A stretch of 43,803 nt of DNA from Actinomycetes bacterium (GCA_024639145.1 JAHEIZ010000012.1:1-43803), one strand, 5' to 3'. Shown: positions 26,235-35,298, counted from the stretch's first letter. Notes: generated by a model from the sequence alone, not told the origin. A program made the numbers and translations.

Positions 26235-27403
26235 GGGTGAGCCTTCGTGCTGCCCGAGTCCTTCTTACTCTTCTCACTCTTCTTGCTCTTCGGCTGCTTG
26301 CCCTTGTCGGCGAGCATCTTGTTCGCAAGCTTCTCGTAGTCGTCGGTGACAGCATCCCACTGATACGCATCTCGGATGCGCTGCTTCTCGATGGCGGGAA
26401 GCTCGGCGAGCTTGGCATCGAGTTCGTGATTCGCGATCTGATTGAAGATCGCGATGAGGGCGTCAGCGTCAGGCCAGAAGAGCGCGGTGTTCGCGGTGAC
26501 CTCGCGGTTGAACTCGACGTCATACGCGAGAACCGGTGCGCCGGCACCCATCGCACGCAGCAGTGACGGGTTCGTGCCGCCGACGGAATGGCCGTGGATA
26601 TAGGCGGCGGCATTCGCGTAGAGCTGGTCGAGAAGTGCTTGGTCGTAGATGCCGCCGGTGAAGCGAATGCGCGGGTCGCTCTTGGCTGCGTCATGCACCT
26701 TGTCGACGTACCACTGGCTATAGGGAGCGCTGCCGACGACGATCAGCGGGCGCTGCTCGGTGCTCTCGCGATAGGCATGCACGGCATCGAGCACGTGATT
26801 CTCGGGTTCGAAACGAGCGACCACGAGGTGGTAGCCCTGCGGGGTGAGGCCCAGTTCATGGATTCGGTCACTGCCCGGGTCGATGACTTCGGCGCCATAG
26901 GGAATGACCACGCATGAGCGGCCGTAATCGCGCTGCACGTAGTCGGCGATGGCCTGGGCGTCAGCAATGACCTCCTGGCCCCAGTTGATCGACGCCTTCT
27001 CGGCCCAGCGGTAGTACTTCGCGCCCGTGCCGCGCCACTTCTCGCGCTTTGATTCCAGCCCGTCCAAATGAATGGCCGTGGGGATTCGCGCGGCCTTGAG
27101 CGGGGGCAGGAGCGGGGCGTTGCCGGCATTGAGCAGGAACACCACATCGGGGTGATCGGCGATGATCGAGTGAGCGGTGCTGACAGCCGTATGAGACAGC
27201 GTCTCGGCCATGCGATGACGCACCGCCGGGGCATTCACGAGCTTCATGCCCTCGTACTCGGTGATGCTCTGACCAGGGTTGCGGCAGTAGACAGTGACCT
27301 CGTGGCCACGCTGCACGAGACGCTTGCCGATCTCCTCGACTGCCGTCTCGAAACCGCCGTATTGAGCAGGCACACCGCGGGTGCCCATCATGGCGATCTT
27401 CAC
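26231..27403 (-). CDS. GT4 glycosyltransferase with DUF1972 domain, rhamnosyltransferase-like
   Basis: 390 residues. The N-terminus IAMMGTRGVPAQYGGFETAV with VEEIGKRL is the DUF1972 signature, found in enzymes such as Cps2T/WchF that add rhamnose to a lipid-linked sugar. The donor domain has YHLVVARFEPENHVLDAV and YIHGHSVGGTNPSLLRAMGAG, the E-x7-E variant (GGTNPSLLRAM) typical of this subfamily. The C-terminus is a Lys/Ser-rich tail of about 25 residues (KGKQPKSKKSEKSKKDSG) that is probably disordered. The start is GTG 27403, with a -10 TATCGT 6 nt upstream (leaderless). Divergent rmlC, which helps make dTDP-rhamnose, starts 22 bp away and supports a rhamnose link. Confidence 0.85.
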   Translation of the reverse strand: MKIAMMGTRGVPAQYGGFETAVEEIGKRLVQRGHEVTVYCRNPGQSITEYEGMKLVNAPAVRHRMAETLSHTAVSTAHSIIADHPDVVFLLNAGNAPLLPPLKAARIPTAIHLDGLESKREKWRGTGAKYYRWAEKASINWGQEVIADAQAIADYVQRDYGRSCVVIPYGAEVIDPGSDRIHELGLTPQGYHLVVARFEPENHVLDAVHAYRESTEQRPLIVVGSAPYSQWYVDKVHDAAKSDPRIRFTGGIYDQALLDQLYANAAAYIHGHSVGGTNPSLLRAMGAGAPVLAYDVEFNREVTANTALFWPDADALIAIFNQIANHELDAKLAELPAIEKQRIRDAYQWDAVTDDYEKLANKMLADKGKQPKSKKSEKSKKDSGSTKAHP

Positions 27404-27409
27404 CTGCTC

Positions 27410-27419
27410 ACGATAGCCT
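27410..27419. promoter_or_regulatory. Overlapping divergent -10 elements in a 22-bp gap
   Basis: ACGATAGCCT contains a minus-strand TATCGT (27410-27415) ending 6 nt before GTG 27403. It also contains a plus-strand TAGCCT (27414-27419) ending 6 nt before GTG 27426. The two promoters share bases and probably exclude each other. Confidence 0.45.
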
Positions 27420-27425
27420 CACGGC

Positions 27426-28022
27426 GTGCAGGTCGAGCCGCTAGCCATCGATGGTCTCTGGGAGATCACTCCCGTACTTCGCCCCGATGATCGCGGGGTC
27501 TTCCTCGAGGCATTCAAGGCCGACGTACTCTCCGAGGCGATCGGGCACCCCTTCACCCTGAAGCAGATGAACGTGTCGGTCTCATCAGCCGGCACCGTGC
27601 GCGGAATTCACTTCGCCGACGTGCCTGTGGGTCAGGCGAAGTATGTGCAGTGCTTCTCGGGAGCCATCCTCGACGTGGTCGTCGACATCCGCGTCGGCTC
27701 GCCAACCTTCGGGCAGTGGGACGCTGTCGAGCTGAACTCGACCTCACGCAAGGCGCTCTACATCTCCGAGGGTCTCGGGCATGCGTTCTGCGCCCTGACC
27801 GACGAAGCGACTGTCGGCTACCTCTGCTCCGAGCCCTATTCGCCGACTCGCGAGCACGGGATTCACCCGATGGACTCGACCTTGGCTCTGCCGTGGCCCG
27901 ACGGCACTGCCGCGCTGCTGTCGCCGAAGGATGCTGCGGCGCCCACGATGGCCGAGGCTTTGGCTTCAGGGATGCTTCCCTCGTATGACGACTGCGTGGC
28001 CTTCCGACGTTCACTGGCGTAA
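27426..28022 (+). CDS. rmlC: dTDP-4-dehydrorhamnose 3,5-epimerase
   Basis: 198 residues, normal length. It epimerises dTDP-4-keto-6-deoxyglucose at C3 and C5 on the way to dTDP-L-rhamnose. Visible: PVLRPDDRGVFLEAF, QMNVSVSSAGTVRGIHFADV with the catalytic His in R-G-I-H, VDIRVGSPTFGQW, and YISEGLGHAFCAL with VGYLCSEPYSP (catalytic Tyr region). The start is GTG, preceded by a TAGCCT element 6 nt upstream. It is followed after 2 bp by the maleylpyruvate isomerase-like gene. Confidence 0.94.
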   Translation: MQVEPLAIDGLWEITPVLRPDDRGVFLEAFKADVLSEAIGHPFTLKQMNVSVSSAGTVRGIHFADVPVGQAKYVQCFSGAILDVVVDIRVGSPTFGQWDAVELNSTSRKALYISEGLGHAFCALTDEATVGYLCSEPYSPTREHGIHPMDSTLALPWPDGTAALLSPKDAAAPTMAEALASGMLPSYDDCVAFRRSLA

Positions 28023-28024
28023 CC

Positions 28025-28720
28025 GTGGACACCGAGCTCTGCATCCAGCGCATCAGCGCGGCATCAGAGATCATCTGGTCGCTGTATTCACCTGAGACAT
28101 CTGCTCTTCCCGTTCCCGCTTGCCCGGCATGGACTCTGCGTGACCTCGTACTTCATCTGGCTGACGTGCATCACTTCTGGGCCGAGACCATCCACCGCGC
28201 TGATCCGTCACAGGACCCGCCGTTTGAAAGCGCGTATCCCGAGGGCGCTGATGTTCTGACGTGGGCACGCGCATGCCTCGACGAGATGGTTTCCGCGATT
28301 CGCTCGGTGCCTGCCGATTCACCGTGTTACGTGTGGTGGGTGGAGCCTGCGACTGCCGGAGCAGTGGCCGAGCATCAGGTCTACGAGGCTGAGGTGCATC
28401 GCTGGGATGCCGAGGGCGCGGTTCGATCGCCTGCGCCCATCGATCAGTCAATTGCTCTCATCGGAATTCCCGAATGGATTGAGTCACGGGTGACCTGGAT
28501 GACAGAGATACCGTTGCCATTGATCACCTTTGAGACCACTGACGTGCCGAGCTCATCGTCTCTCGGTGACTCAGCTCTGGGTTCTGTGACCGTGCGCGGC
28601 ACTGCGTCGGATGTGTACCTGTACATGAACGGGCGGCTAGACCCTGAGAGTCTCGAACTCGCGGGTGATGTCTCCGCTCTAGCCGCACTGACATCGCGCA
28701 TGGAGTACTTGAACGGCTGA
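28025..28720 (+). CDS. Maleylpyruvate isomerase family (DinB-like) protein
   Basis: 231 residues from GTG. The N-terminal domain, about 1-135, is a four-helix DinB/MDMPI fold: VPACPAWTLRDLVLHLADVH gives the P-x-W-x-x-x-x-x-x-H metal/thiol-site helix, and AEHQVYEAEVHRWDAE provides E and H ligands. The smaller C-terminal alpha/beta domain (MDMPI_C type) ends with DVYLYMNGRLDPESLELAGD. The family includes mycothiol-dependent maleylpyruvate isomerase and many uncharacterised actinobacterial proteins. The exact substrate is unknown. It is cotranscribed with rmlC, without obvious functional link. A hairpin terminator follows. Confidence 0.8.
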   Translation: MDTELCIQRISAASEIIWSLYSPETSALPVPACPAWTLRDLVLHLADVHHFWAETIHRADPSQDPPFESAYPEGADVLTWARACLDEMVSAIRSVPADSPCYVWWVEPATAGAVAEHQVYEAEVHRWDAEGAVRSPAPIDQSIALIGIPEWIESRVTWMTEIPLPLITFETTDVPSSSSLGDSALGSVTVRGTASDVYLYMNGRLDPESLELAGDVSALAALTSRMEYLNG

Positions 28721-28726
28721 AAGGGC

Positions 28727-28756
28727 GTGGGAGCGACCCCGAGGAATCGCTCCCAC
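28727..28756 (+). terminator. Hairpin terminator after the rmlC unit
   Basis: GTGGGAGCGA (28727-28736) and TCGCTCCCAC (28747-28756) form a perfect 10-bp stem with a 10-nt loop, 7 bp after the stop codon. The U tract is weak. Confidence 0.7.
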
Positions 28757-28873
28757 CCTGCTACTCGAGCTTTCACTCAAGGAGCAATCGGATCACTTCC
28801 GCGACCACGAGGTGTAGCGCAAGATCACCGACCCTTGCTACGATCAACTTGTTTAGGTTCGACCGTAGAAGGT

Positions 28874-28904
28874 GCCTCGCCCATTGGGCGGGGCCTTTCT
28901 TCTT
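28874..28904 (+). terminator. Hairpin followed by U-rich run; possible end of a small RNA
   Basis: GCCTCGCCC (28874-28882), loop ATT and GGGCGGGGC (28886-28894) form a 9-bp stem with one G-U pair. The run CTTTCTTCTT follows. The preceding gene already has its own terminator, so a separate short transcript may end here. Confidence 0.6.
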
Positions 28905-29096
28905 AGGTGAGTTAATTTCACTCACCTCCCTTCCCCCGGGCGCCTCGAAAGGCACTCACCCGAAGACTGCTTCCCGCGCGGTGAAACAGGGAGGGACGAT
29001 CAACTTCGACAAGGTCGTAGCAGGGCGACTCTAGAAATTGATGTGCGCCGGAGAAAGATCCAAATTCGTGCTTGTGGATAAGAAAGCTGTTGCGAG

Positions 29097-31349
29097 TTAC
29101 CGCGGATTGAGATTTACGCCCGGGATCGCCTTGGTGATCACCTTGAGCTTCGGGCCACTCGGTACTGCACCGGCCCACCAGGCCAGCGCCATCTGGCTCA
29201 GCGCGTACTCCTCCTTGCCCCACTTGTAGCCCTCCTCGGCATTGCCGGGGAGATAGATATGGCCATCGGTGAAGCGCTGCTGCAGGGCGTGCGTGTCAGC
29301 GGCGTGATCGAAGAGGAACTGCTTCGCGTTGGTGTCCTTGGGCGTATAGATCGCGGCAAAGGAATCGACGCCACAGAAAGTTGCGGGGCGTCGCATTCCC
29401 CAGCCGACCTTCTGCGGGTAGTAGATCTGGCCACCGGGCTTATAGCTGGTGCCACCGGGGGCGGCGTAGGGCGGCGACGGGAAGTCGAGCACCGCGAGGG
29501 CGCGGTAGATGATGTCGGCATTGAGGAACATCGCCTCGGGGGCTGCCTGATTCGCCTGACGCAGCATCGAAGCGCCCCACCACAGATGAAGGATGTTCTG
29601 TGTGTAGTCGGGATTCACGATGCCGTGATTGGTGATCGTGCCGTCCTCATTGGCATTGGTGCCCGGCAAAGATGCACCGAGGTTCACGCCATTGATCACC
29701 TGATTGCTCTTGAGATCGCTCGGGCGCGCGAAGGCGGCGATCGACAGCTCGGTCAGACCGCGCAGCCAGGCATCCTGATGAGGATGCTCGGGCATCATCG
29801 CCAGGGCGAGTGCGTCGACAGTTGAATCCCAGGAGACCTCGTCGGCCTTGGAGTCACCAGGGGTGGTCTCCTTACCGGCGCGATCGCGGAAGTAGCGGGG
29901 GCCGCGAGCGGCCACGTAATCTGCCTCGGCCGACACCATTGCCGCGACATAGCCGCGTTCTTGCGGGGTGAGCTCAGGCCACAGTAGCCATGCTGCCTGG
30001 CCTGCGGTCGACGCCCACAGGGCCGACTGCCAGCTGTTGCCCCAGCCGCCGGCACTGACAGCACGATGCGCACACGCGATCGAGCGCAACTGCCACTTCG
30101 CGAAGGCGAGAAGTTGGGCGCGAGTGATGCCATTGACCTTGACCCACTTGCTGGTGGTCAGCATGATCGCGGCGGCCTGCGCCTCGTTGGCCGCGCGGCG
30201 AATGCCCGACTCGAGGTTGGCACCGATGTTGACGATGTCGTAATACGGCTCGCTCACGCGCCACTTCAGGCGGTTGGTGAGGTCATTGACCATCGCGTAC
30301 CGCAGGCCGTCTTGCACGGTCGCGAGAATCTGCTGGCCACCAGGCATGCCTGGGTTGCCGCGCAGCTTGGCCGGCGGCTTCACTGCCCCGGCGATCTGCT
30401 CCACTGACTTCTCGGTGCCGATCGTGGTGGTCGGGCAATGGCCGAGGGCGGTCGCGCGATTGCCCACCAGCGGGGTCTGGCCAGCAGCGATGGGGATCGT
30501 GACCGCGGTCGTCTTCTTGATCTTCGCCAGGCCGTTGATCGCCACCATCCAGATGCTGCCGCTCACCACGCCCGGGTCAGACTTTCCGTCGCCATTCCAG
30601 TCGCCGACTATGGGAGTCGCAGCAGGGTCGCCGAAGGCGAAGCTCGCGACGATCGCGTTGGCCTCGGGGGCCGGCTGCACGTCGATCGCCTTCGCGATCC
30701 ACTTCGGTCGCTTGACCTCACCCGTGATGCGCAGGATCCACGTGCCGGCACGCACGACACCGAGATCGCTGCGGCCATCGCCATTCCAGTCACCCACGAC
30801 AGGGATGTCACCGGCCTGGCCGAAGTTGTCGTCGGGCGCAGGCTTGCCACCGCTGAGCTGCCACTTCCAGATGCCGTTGTTGAAGACGCCTACGTCGGCT
30901 ACCGGATCCTTGTCGATCAGGCCGACGACGGGCACGTCACCGGCTGCGCCACCGAAGGTGGTCTTCTGGGTCCAGTGATCGGTGAGCACTGACACGTCAG
31001 TGGTGAACCAGGCGCCACCGGAGTAGTAGCCGGGGGTCATCAGGCCGTCGCCATTCCAGTCGCCCATCATCGGGATCCCGTTCACGCCGGGCATTTTCAG
31101 GGTGATCTTGGTGGTGGCACCGCCGACAGGGCCGTACGTGACCCAGGTGCCCTTGGGCAGGTCGGTGATGACGGGCACGGAGATATTGGAGTGCTCGGTT
31201 GACGCCACGACGGTCGGCGGCGTGGGCAGGCGCGGGGCAGTAGCGATCGCGCCACTCGAGGAGGGCGCGATGGCGATGAGCATCGAGGCCGTCACCGCAG
31301 AAGCGATGAGACCCGAGGTGGTTCGTTTCAGAGCGAGCACTCCAGACAC
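29097..31349 (-). CDS. Secreted protein: FG-GAP-like repeats plus helical C-terminal domain
   Basis: 750 residues, GTG start. Residues 1-35 form a signal peptide (SGLIASAVTASMLIAIAPSS). Residues about 80-290 hold three or four repeats with MMGDWNGDGL, VVGDWNGDGRSDLGVV and IVGDWNGDGKSDPGVV; the D-x-N-x-D-G loops are calcium-binding FG-GAP/VCBS-type blades. Residues about 330-750 are alpha-helical with many Trp, His and Tyr (LLWPELTPQERGYVAAM, DEVSWDSTVDALALAMM, HLWWGASMLRQ, FTDGHIYLPGNAEEG). They resemble an alpha/alpha-toroid as in heparinase-type lyases and some glycoside hydrolases; I cannot name the family. It overlaps the GT-C-like gene by 22 bp, so it likely acts outside on the polymer made by this locus. 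Catalytic residues cannot be assigned. Confidence 0.7.
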   Translation of the reverse strand: MSGVLALKRTTSGLIASAVTASMLIAIAPSSSGAIATAPRLPTPPTVVASTEHSNISVPVITDLPKGTWVTYGPVGGATTKITLKMPGVNGIPMMGDWNGDGLMTPGYYSGGAWFTTDVSVLTDHWTQKTTFGGAAGDVPVVGLIDKDPVADVGVFNNGIWKWQLSGGKPAPDDNFGQAGDIPVVGDWNGDGRSDLGVVRAGTWILRITGEVKRPKWIAKAIDVQPAPEANAIVASFAFGDPAATPIVGDWNGDGKSDPGVVSGSIWMVAINGLAKIKKTTAVTIPIAAGQTPLVGNRATALGHCPTTTIGTEKSVEQIAGAVKPPAKLRGNPGMPGGQQILATVQDGLRYAMVNDLTNRLKWRVSEPYYDIVNIGANLESGIRRAANEAQAAAIMLTTSKWVKVNGITRAQLLAFAKWQLRSIACAHRAVSAGGWGNSWQSALWASTAGQAAWLLWPELTPQERGYVAAMVSAEADYVAARGPRYFRDRAGKETTPGDSKADEVSWDSTVDALALAMMPEHPHQDAWLRGLTELSIAAFARPSDLKSNQVINGVNLGASLPGTNANEDGTITNHGIVNPDYTQNILHLWWGASMLRQANQAAPEAMFLNADIIYRALAVLDFPSPPYAAPGGTSYKPGGQIYYPQKVGWGMRRPATFCGVDSFAAIYTPKDTNAKQFLFDHAADTHALQQRFTDGHIYLPGNAEEGYKWGKEEYALSQMALAWWAGAVPSGPKLKVITKAIPGVNLNPR

Positions 31350-33349
31350 AACGGGGAAGAACGCATCGGGACCTTCTCAGTCACGACGCGAGTGGGGTAC
31401 TGCGTGTGCAACGGCTCGACAAGCGGGCCGGTGACGTCACGGAACCATAGAACCACGAGGTTCAGGGTCGGATCCGTATTCAAGGCGAGTTTCACGTACG
31501 CCACGGTCTTGTCGTCATACGGGAACTGAAGCAGGCCGGCGTAAAAGGCGTTATCACTCTTGCTCATCACGCCATGAAGGGCAGAGACCCACAGATTGGG
31601 CAGCGTGCCCGCGCCATCCCACAGCAGCGTGGTCTTGTCGGGGTACTGCACGGCGGCCTGCTGGGCGTTGATGATCGCCTCGCCGATCAGCGAGTCATTC
31701 ACGCTCTCGATCCGCTTGGCTCCGGCGGCAATGCCCGGGGCAGCGCTGAACCCGGGGGCGAACTCCTTGGGAGTCGGCCCGACGTAGCCGAAGAGCATGA
31801 CGCCGAAGACTCCTGCGACGATGCCGGCCACGATCGCGTTCTTTCGGCCGAGCCCGCTGAGCAGCGTGGCGATGCCGATACCAACAAGCGCGGCGAAGAG
31901 CGGGCTCGCACCGAGCAAGAGCGAGTCGAGGCTCTTGAGCGTGTAGTAGCTATAAAGCGGATTGACGCCGGCCGCTCGCGCACCGGGAATTGCTGCGGCG
32001 AGGAATAGCGCCATGCCGAGTACCGGGCCAGCGACCGCGACGGCGAGCGGGCTGCGCTTGCTGCGGAACATCCAGATGGCGAAGCCGATCGCGATGATCG
32101 GTGCAGCGATGGCCATGCCGATGTTGAAGGGCACCATGCCCTGGCCGACAGCGCCGAGATCCTGGATGAAGCTGGTGGTGCTCGCACCCGGGTCAGCCTT
32201 GATGACGGCACGGGTCTGCATCACGGTGGTGCCACCGACGAGGGCTGCACTCGCGATAGCCCAGACCGGGGCCAGCCACTTCTTCTCGCGCCACAGCGCG
32301 ATCAGCACGATCACACCCGAGGGCACGAGGCCCAGCACTAGTGGCGTCCAGAGCGCATTGACCGCGAGCGCGGCGAGCGGAATGAGCGCCCAGCCGTAAC
32401 GGCGAGCGGAGCGCCAGTTGCGGGCGCTGAGGTAGCCGGCGACGACGGTGATGCTCACGCCCATCATGAAGTTGATGAAGCCGGCGTTGAAGAGCAGAGT
32501 CGGTGAGCCGAACAGTGCGAAGGCGGCGAAGGCAATGATCGCGATCGGCGCGGCGAAACGCATCGTCGATAGACGCTTGGTGAGATCACCGGCCACCCAG
32601 GCCAGGCCCGCCAGGCAGATCGCGAAGCTCAAGGCCGTCCAAGTGACGAATGGGAAGAGTAGGCCCGGGCGATCGAGAAGCTCGGTGCCGCGCTGACTGG
32701 CGAGCTGCGCGAATGACCACAGGGTGGTGTGGAGGCTCGGGTACCACTGGTTCCAGGCGACCCCGCCGTCGACGGTAGGCCACGTCGTGCTGCCGATCTC
32801 GTAGGTGTTCGCGAAGGTGGTGAAGTGGCCCTGGTTATCCCAGCCGGTGAAGAACAGACCGCTGACGATCTCGATGGTGCTGCGACCGATGTAGGCAGCC
32901 ATCAGCCAGATGCCGAGGATCACGGCGAGTGCGCCGACAAGCCAGTCACTGCGCATCGGGCGCGGGATCGACTGGTTGTCGATGCGCGGGATGAAGCGGA
33001 TGAGTGCGAGAAGCAGGACGAATACCGCGAGGCCGATGTGTGCGCTGGTGATCGTCACGGGAGTGGAACCGCCACGCGGCACAGCGATCGCCACGATGCC
33101 GAGTAACACGATCAGCGAGATGAAAGCACGCTCCATCAGGGTGCGACCCCACGGCGGCACAATGATCAGCAGCACCATGCAGGCGATGAAGCCGACGGGC
33201 GGGAAGACCCACAGCATCGCTGCAGAGATCAACGTCACGAGCAGGATCGCAAGATTGCGCTGAGTACGTCCGCTCATCTTGCGCTTCGCGCCACCGTCAG
33301 CGAGCTCCTCCGTGATGGTGGTCAAGGCTTCTCCCCCGAGCGCGCTCAT
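31328..33349 (-). CDS. Large polytopic membrane protein, GT-C-like
   Basis: 673 residues with a basic cytoplasmic N-terminus of about 30 residues, a dozen or more hydrophobic segments, and a soluble C-terminal part of about 120 residues after the last helix. The first large outer loop contains FFTGWDNQGHFTTFANTYE and GGVAWNQWYPSLHTTLWSF. The D-x-x-x-H and Y-P-x-x-H layout is typical of GT-C enzymes such as PMT/ArnT-like and arabinofuranosyl-type transferases. The start overlaps DUF4012 by 4 bp. It probably uses a polyprenyl-phosphate sugar to extend or decorate the exported glycan. A role as polymerase or ligase is an alternative. Confidence 0.6.
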   Translation of the reverse strand: MSALGGEALTTITEELADGGAKRKMSGRTQRNLAILLVTLISAAMLWVFPPVGFIACMVLLIIVPPWGRTLMERAFISLIVLLGIVAIAVPRGGSTPVTITSAHIGLAVFVLLLALIRFIPRIDNQSIPRPMRSDWLVGALAVILGIWLMAAYIGRSTIEIVSGLFFTGWDNQGHFTTFANTYEIGSTTWPTVDGGVAWNQWYPSLHTTLWSFAQLASQRGTELLDRPGLLFPFVTWTALSFAICLAGLAWVAGDLTKRLSTMRFAAPIAIIAFAAFALFGSPTLLFNAGFINFMMGVSITVVAGYLSARNWRSARRYGWALIPLAALAVNALWTPLVLGLVPSGVIVLIALWREKKWLAPVWAIASAALVGGTTVMQTRAVIKADPGASTTSFIQDLGAVGQGMVPFNIGMAIAAPIIAIGFAIWMFRSKRSPLAVAVAGPVLGMALFLAAAIPGARAAGVNPLYSYYTLKSLDSLLLGASPLFAALVGIGIATLLSGLGRKNAIVAGIVAGVFGVMLFGYVGPTPKEFAPGFSAAPGIAAGAKRIESVNDSLIGEAIINAQQAAVQYPDKTTLLWDGAGTLPNLWVSALHGVMSKSDNAFYAGLLQFPYDDKTVAYVKLALNTDPTLNLVVLWFRDVTGPLVEPLHTQYPTRVVTEKVPMRSSPLCLECSL

Positions 33350-35292
33350 GAGCCACTCCGCTTGAAACCGATGCTGACGTTCACAGGAGCATCCTGCACC
33401 GCGCTGACCTGAGCGGTGCCCTCGGTCACCTGCATGCCCGGTGCGGCCACAGGCGTGAAGCCGGCCGGCGGGGTGACGCGCACGGTGATGGTGGAGTTCA
33501 GCCAGATCGACTGCGGGTCGGCGCGCAGCACGTACTGCAGAGGCTGGGTGGAGTCAGTGGTGCTGAACGTTCCGGCGGGCAGCTGGTACGAGACGGAGAC
33601 CGAGGCCTGACCGCCCGGAGGTGTCCAGCCGACCACGCGCACGATCTTCTGCCCGTAGCCGTCATCGGCGAAGCCGCGTCCGAACTGCTTGTGGTTCGTG
33701 AACGGGCGCACGGCAAAGCCGGCGGGGTAGTTCACGCCGTAGTTCAGGGCTTTGTCAGGCACGTACATGATGTACGCCTCCTTCAGCCACGTGGTCTCGT
33801 ATCCGATCTTGCCGAAGGTGCCGAGAGCCGGGCGATCAGCAGGAGTCGCGTTGGTGACGTTCATCTGCTGAGTGACGCGCGCCGAGCCGTTCTCCTCGAG
33901 CTGCACATTGACGACGACACTGCGCTGCTGGAAGACATCGACCTTGCTCTGGTTGCCGTTCTGCGTGAACATCGCCGACCAGTCGCCCGTCTCGGGGTCA
34001 TTGACCTCACCGGCCGCGCCCGCATCAATTGCCAGTTGCTCGAGCTTGGCGTTCGCTGCCCAGACCTGGAAGTGCCGGCCGGGTGCCGTGCTCGCAACTG
34101 CCTGTGCGGCGGGCACGAGCTGATCGCCGGAGAGCAGCTTCGGCAGCAGATCGTCGATCAGCTGCTGATTAGCGGCCTGGCGCGCGTCGGCGTCTTCCTG
34201 CCCGAACTTGGCGTACGCGTCGATGAGCAGGATCTGCCCGAGCTTCGCTCCGGTGACCTCGCCGTAGGCCTCTGACTGAATCGGGCCGGTGGCATCGAGC
34301 ATCGCGCCGATGGCAGTGAGATCAAGGGTGATGACTCCGTCGACCTTCGGGTAGTCGCCGCCTGCCCAGGCGCCGGCCATCTCTCGCCCACTGGTGAGAA
34401 GTGACGGGTGCGTGTTGGTGACAACGAACGGAGCGGTACGAGGGTTGGTAGCAAAGAACGGATTGCCGCCCGGGCCCCACCAGGTGACCGGACGATTGAC
34501 CGGCGGGAAGAGTTGCGTGCTCGTCGTGCCCTTGATTGGGATCGTGATGCGACCGTTGTCGAACTCCACGAGTGCTAGTGAGAGTGGCGCACCACCGGCG
34601 GCACGCATCTCGGCCTGATTGTCGATCGCGACGAGATAGCGCTTGACGCCATTGGCCCCGAGCGCGTCGGGCAGCAGCGGGGCGATTCCGACAAGTGCGC
34701 TCACTGCCTGCTGCACGGGCTTCGCAGTGTCGAGCGCCTTGGTCTTCAGCTTGCCGAGCAGACCGGCGGTAGGGCCGCTCGTATTGATCGCCTCGAGCTG
34801 CGCGACCACGGTCTTCATGCCGGAGTCGACCATGTCGACGCGCGGCGGCAGGGCCTCGAGCTGCGCGATGTCGATGGCACCGTCGCTGAAGATCTTCGTG
34901 CCGCCGTTCTTGCCCGACAGGTCGCCATAGAGATCGACGAGTTCAGTCGTGCTGGTGGTGATGCCGTCTGTCGCCTGACCGAGGTGCTGCCAGTTCTCGA
35001 TTGCCGTGCCGATGCCGGGTACGCCGGCGAGCAGGGCCATGTGCGGCCCATTCGACGAGAAGGTGATCGCCCCGGCTGCTCCATCGGCCGCCTGCACATC
35101 GCTCTGAGCCTCGGCGAACCCGCCGGCCTTGATCTGGTCGACCGCACTGGTCATCGAGGTCTGGAAGCCACGGGCACCGAAGCCGAGGGCCGCCAGGGAG
35201 GTCATGAGGCTGAGCTGCAGCCAGAGGACGAAGCCTCCGCCGAGGAGCACGAGAACCAGGATCAACCACGCTTTCGGGGTGAGCCTGGACAC
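33346..35292 (-). CDS. DUF4012 domain protein, membrane-anchored
   Basis: 648 residues with one N-terminal transmembrane helix (AWLILVLVLLGGGFVLWLQL) and a long extracytoplasmic part. The segment KRYLVAIDNQAEMRAAGGAP matches the central DUF4012 motif. The C-terminal region is beta-rich (SVSVSYQLPAGTF, STITVRVTPPAGF). DUF4012 proteins are common in actinobacterial polysaccharide clusters; their biochemical role is not known. The GTG start is supported by a TATACT element 6 nt upstream and by the absence of a Shine-Dalgarno sequence. It is the first gene of a three-gene coupled operon with the GT-C-like and FG-GAP proteins. Assembly, anchoring or length control of the polymer is a reasonable guess. 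Confidence 0.8.
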   Translation of the reverse strand: MSRLTPKAWLILVLVLLGGGFVLWLQLSLMTSLAALGFGARGFQTSMTSAVDQIKAGGFAEAQSDVQAADGAAGAITFSSNGPHMALLAGVPGIGTAIENWQHLGQATDGITTSTTELVDLYGDLSGKNGGTKIFSDGAIDIAQLEALPPRVDMVDSGMKTVVAQLEAINTSGPTAGLLGKLKTKALDTAKPVQQAVSALVGIAPLLPDALGANGVKRYLVAIDNQAEMRAAGGAPLSLALVEFDNGRITIPIKGTTSTQLFPPVNRPVTWWGPGGNPFFATNPRTAPFVVTNTHPSLLTSGREMAGAWAGGDYPKVDGVITLDLTAIGAMLDATGPIQSEAYGEVTGAKLGQILLIDAYAKFGQEDADARQAANQQLIDDLLPKLLSGDQLVPAAQAVASTAPGRHFQVWAANAKLEQLAIDAGAAGEVNDPETGDWSAMFTQNGNQSKVDVFQQRSVVVNVQLEENGSARVTQQMNVTNATPADRPALGTFGKIGYETTWLKEAYIMYVPDKALNYGVNYPAGFAVRPFTNHKQFGRGFADDGYGQKIVRVVGWTPPGGQASVSVSYQLPAGTFSTTDSTQPLQYVLRADPQSIWLNSTITVRVTPPAGFTPVAAPGMQVTEGTAQVSAVQDAPVNVSIGFKRSGS

Positions 35293-35298
35293 CTGGTG

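Larger units (their letters stand above)
28721..29096. other. 376-bp gene-free region with two hairpins
   Basis: The region holds the terminator at 28727-28756, an extended -10 (TGCTACGAT, 28836-28844) and a second terminator-like hairpin at 28874-28904. The short sequence ACGATCAACTT occurs twice (28840-28850 and 28998-29008). The last 70 bp are less GC-rich. No convincing protein gene was found. Confidence 0.5.

Noticed and set aside
28850-28862. T-arm-like GGTTCGACC suggesting a tRNA
   Set aside because: Flanking bases do not form a T stem and no acceptor or anticodon arms can be built.
28849-29034. 61-codon plus-strand frame in the gene-free region
   Set aside because: TTG start, runs through a terminator hairpin, composition unlike a protein; no ribosome site.
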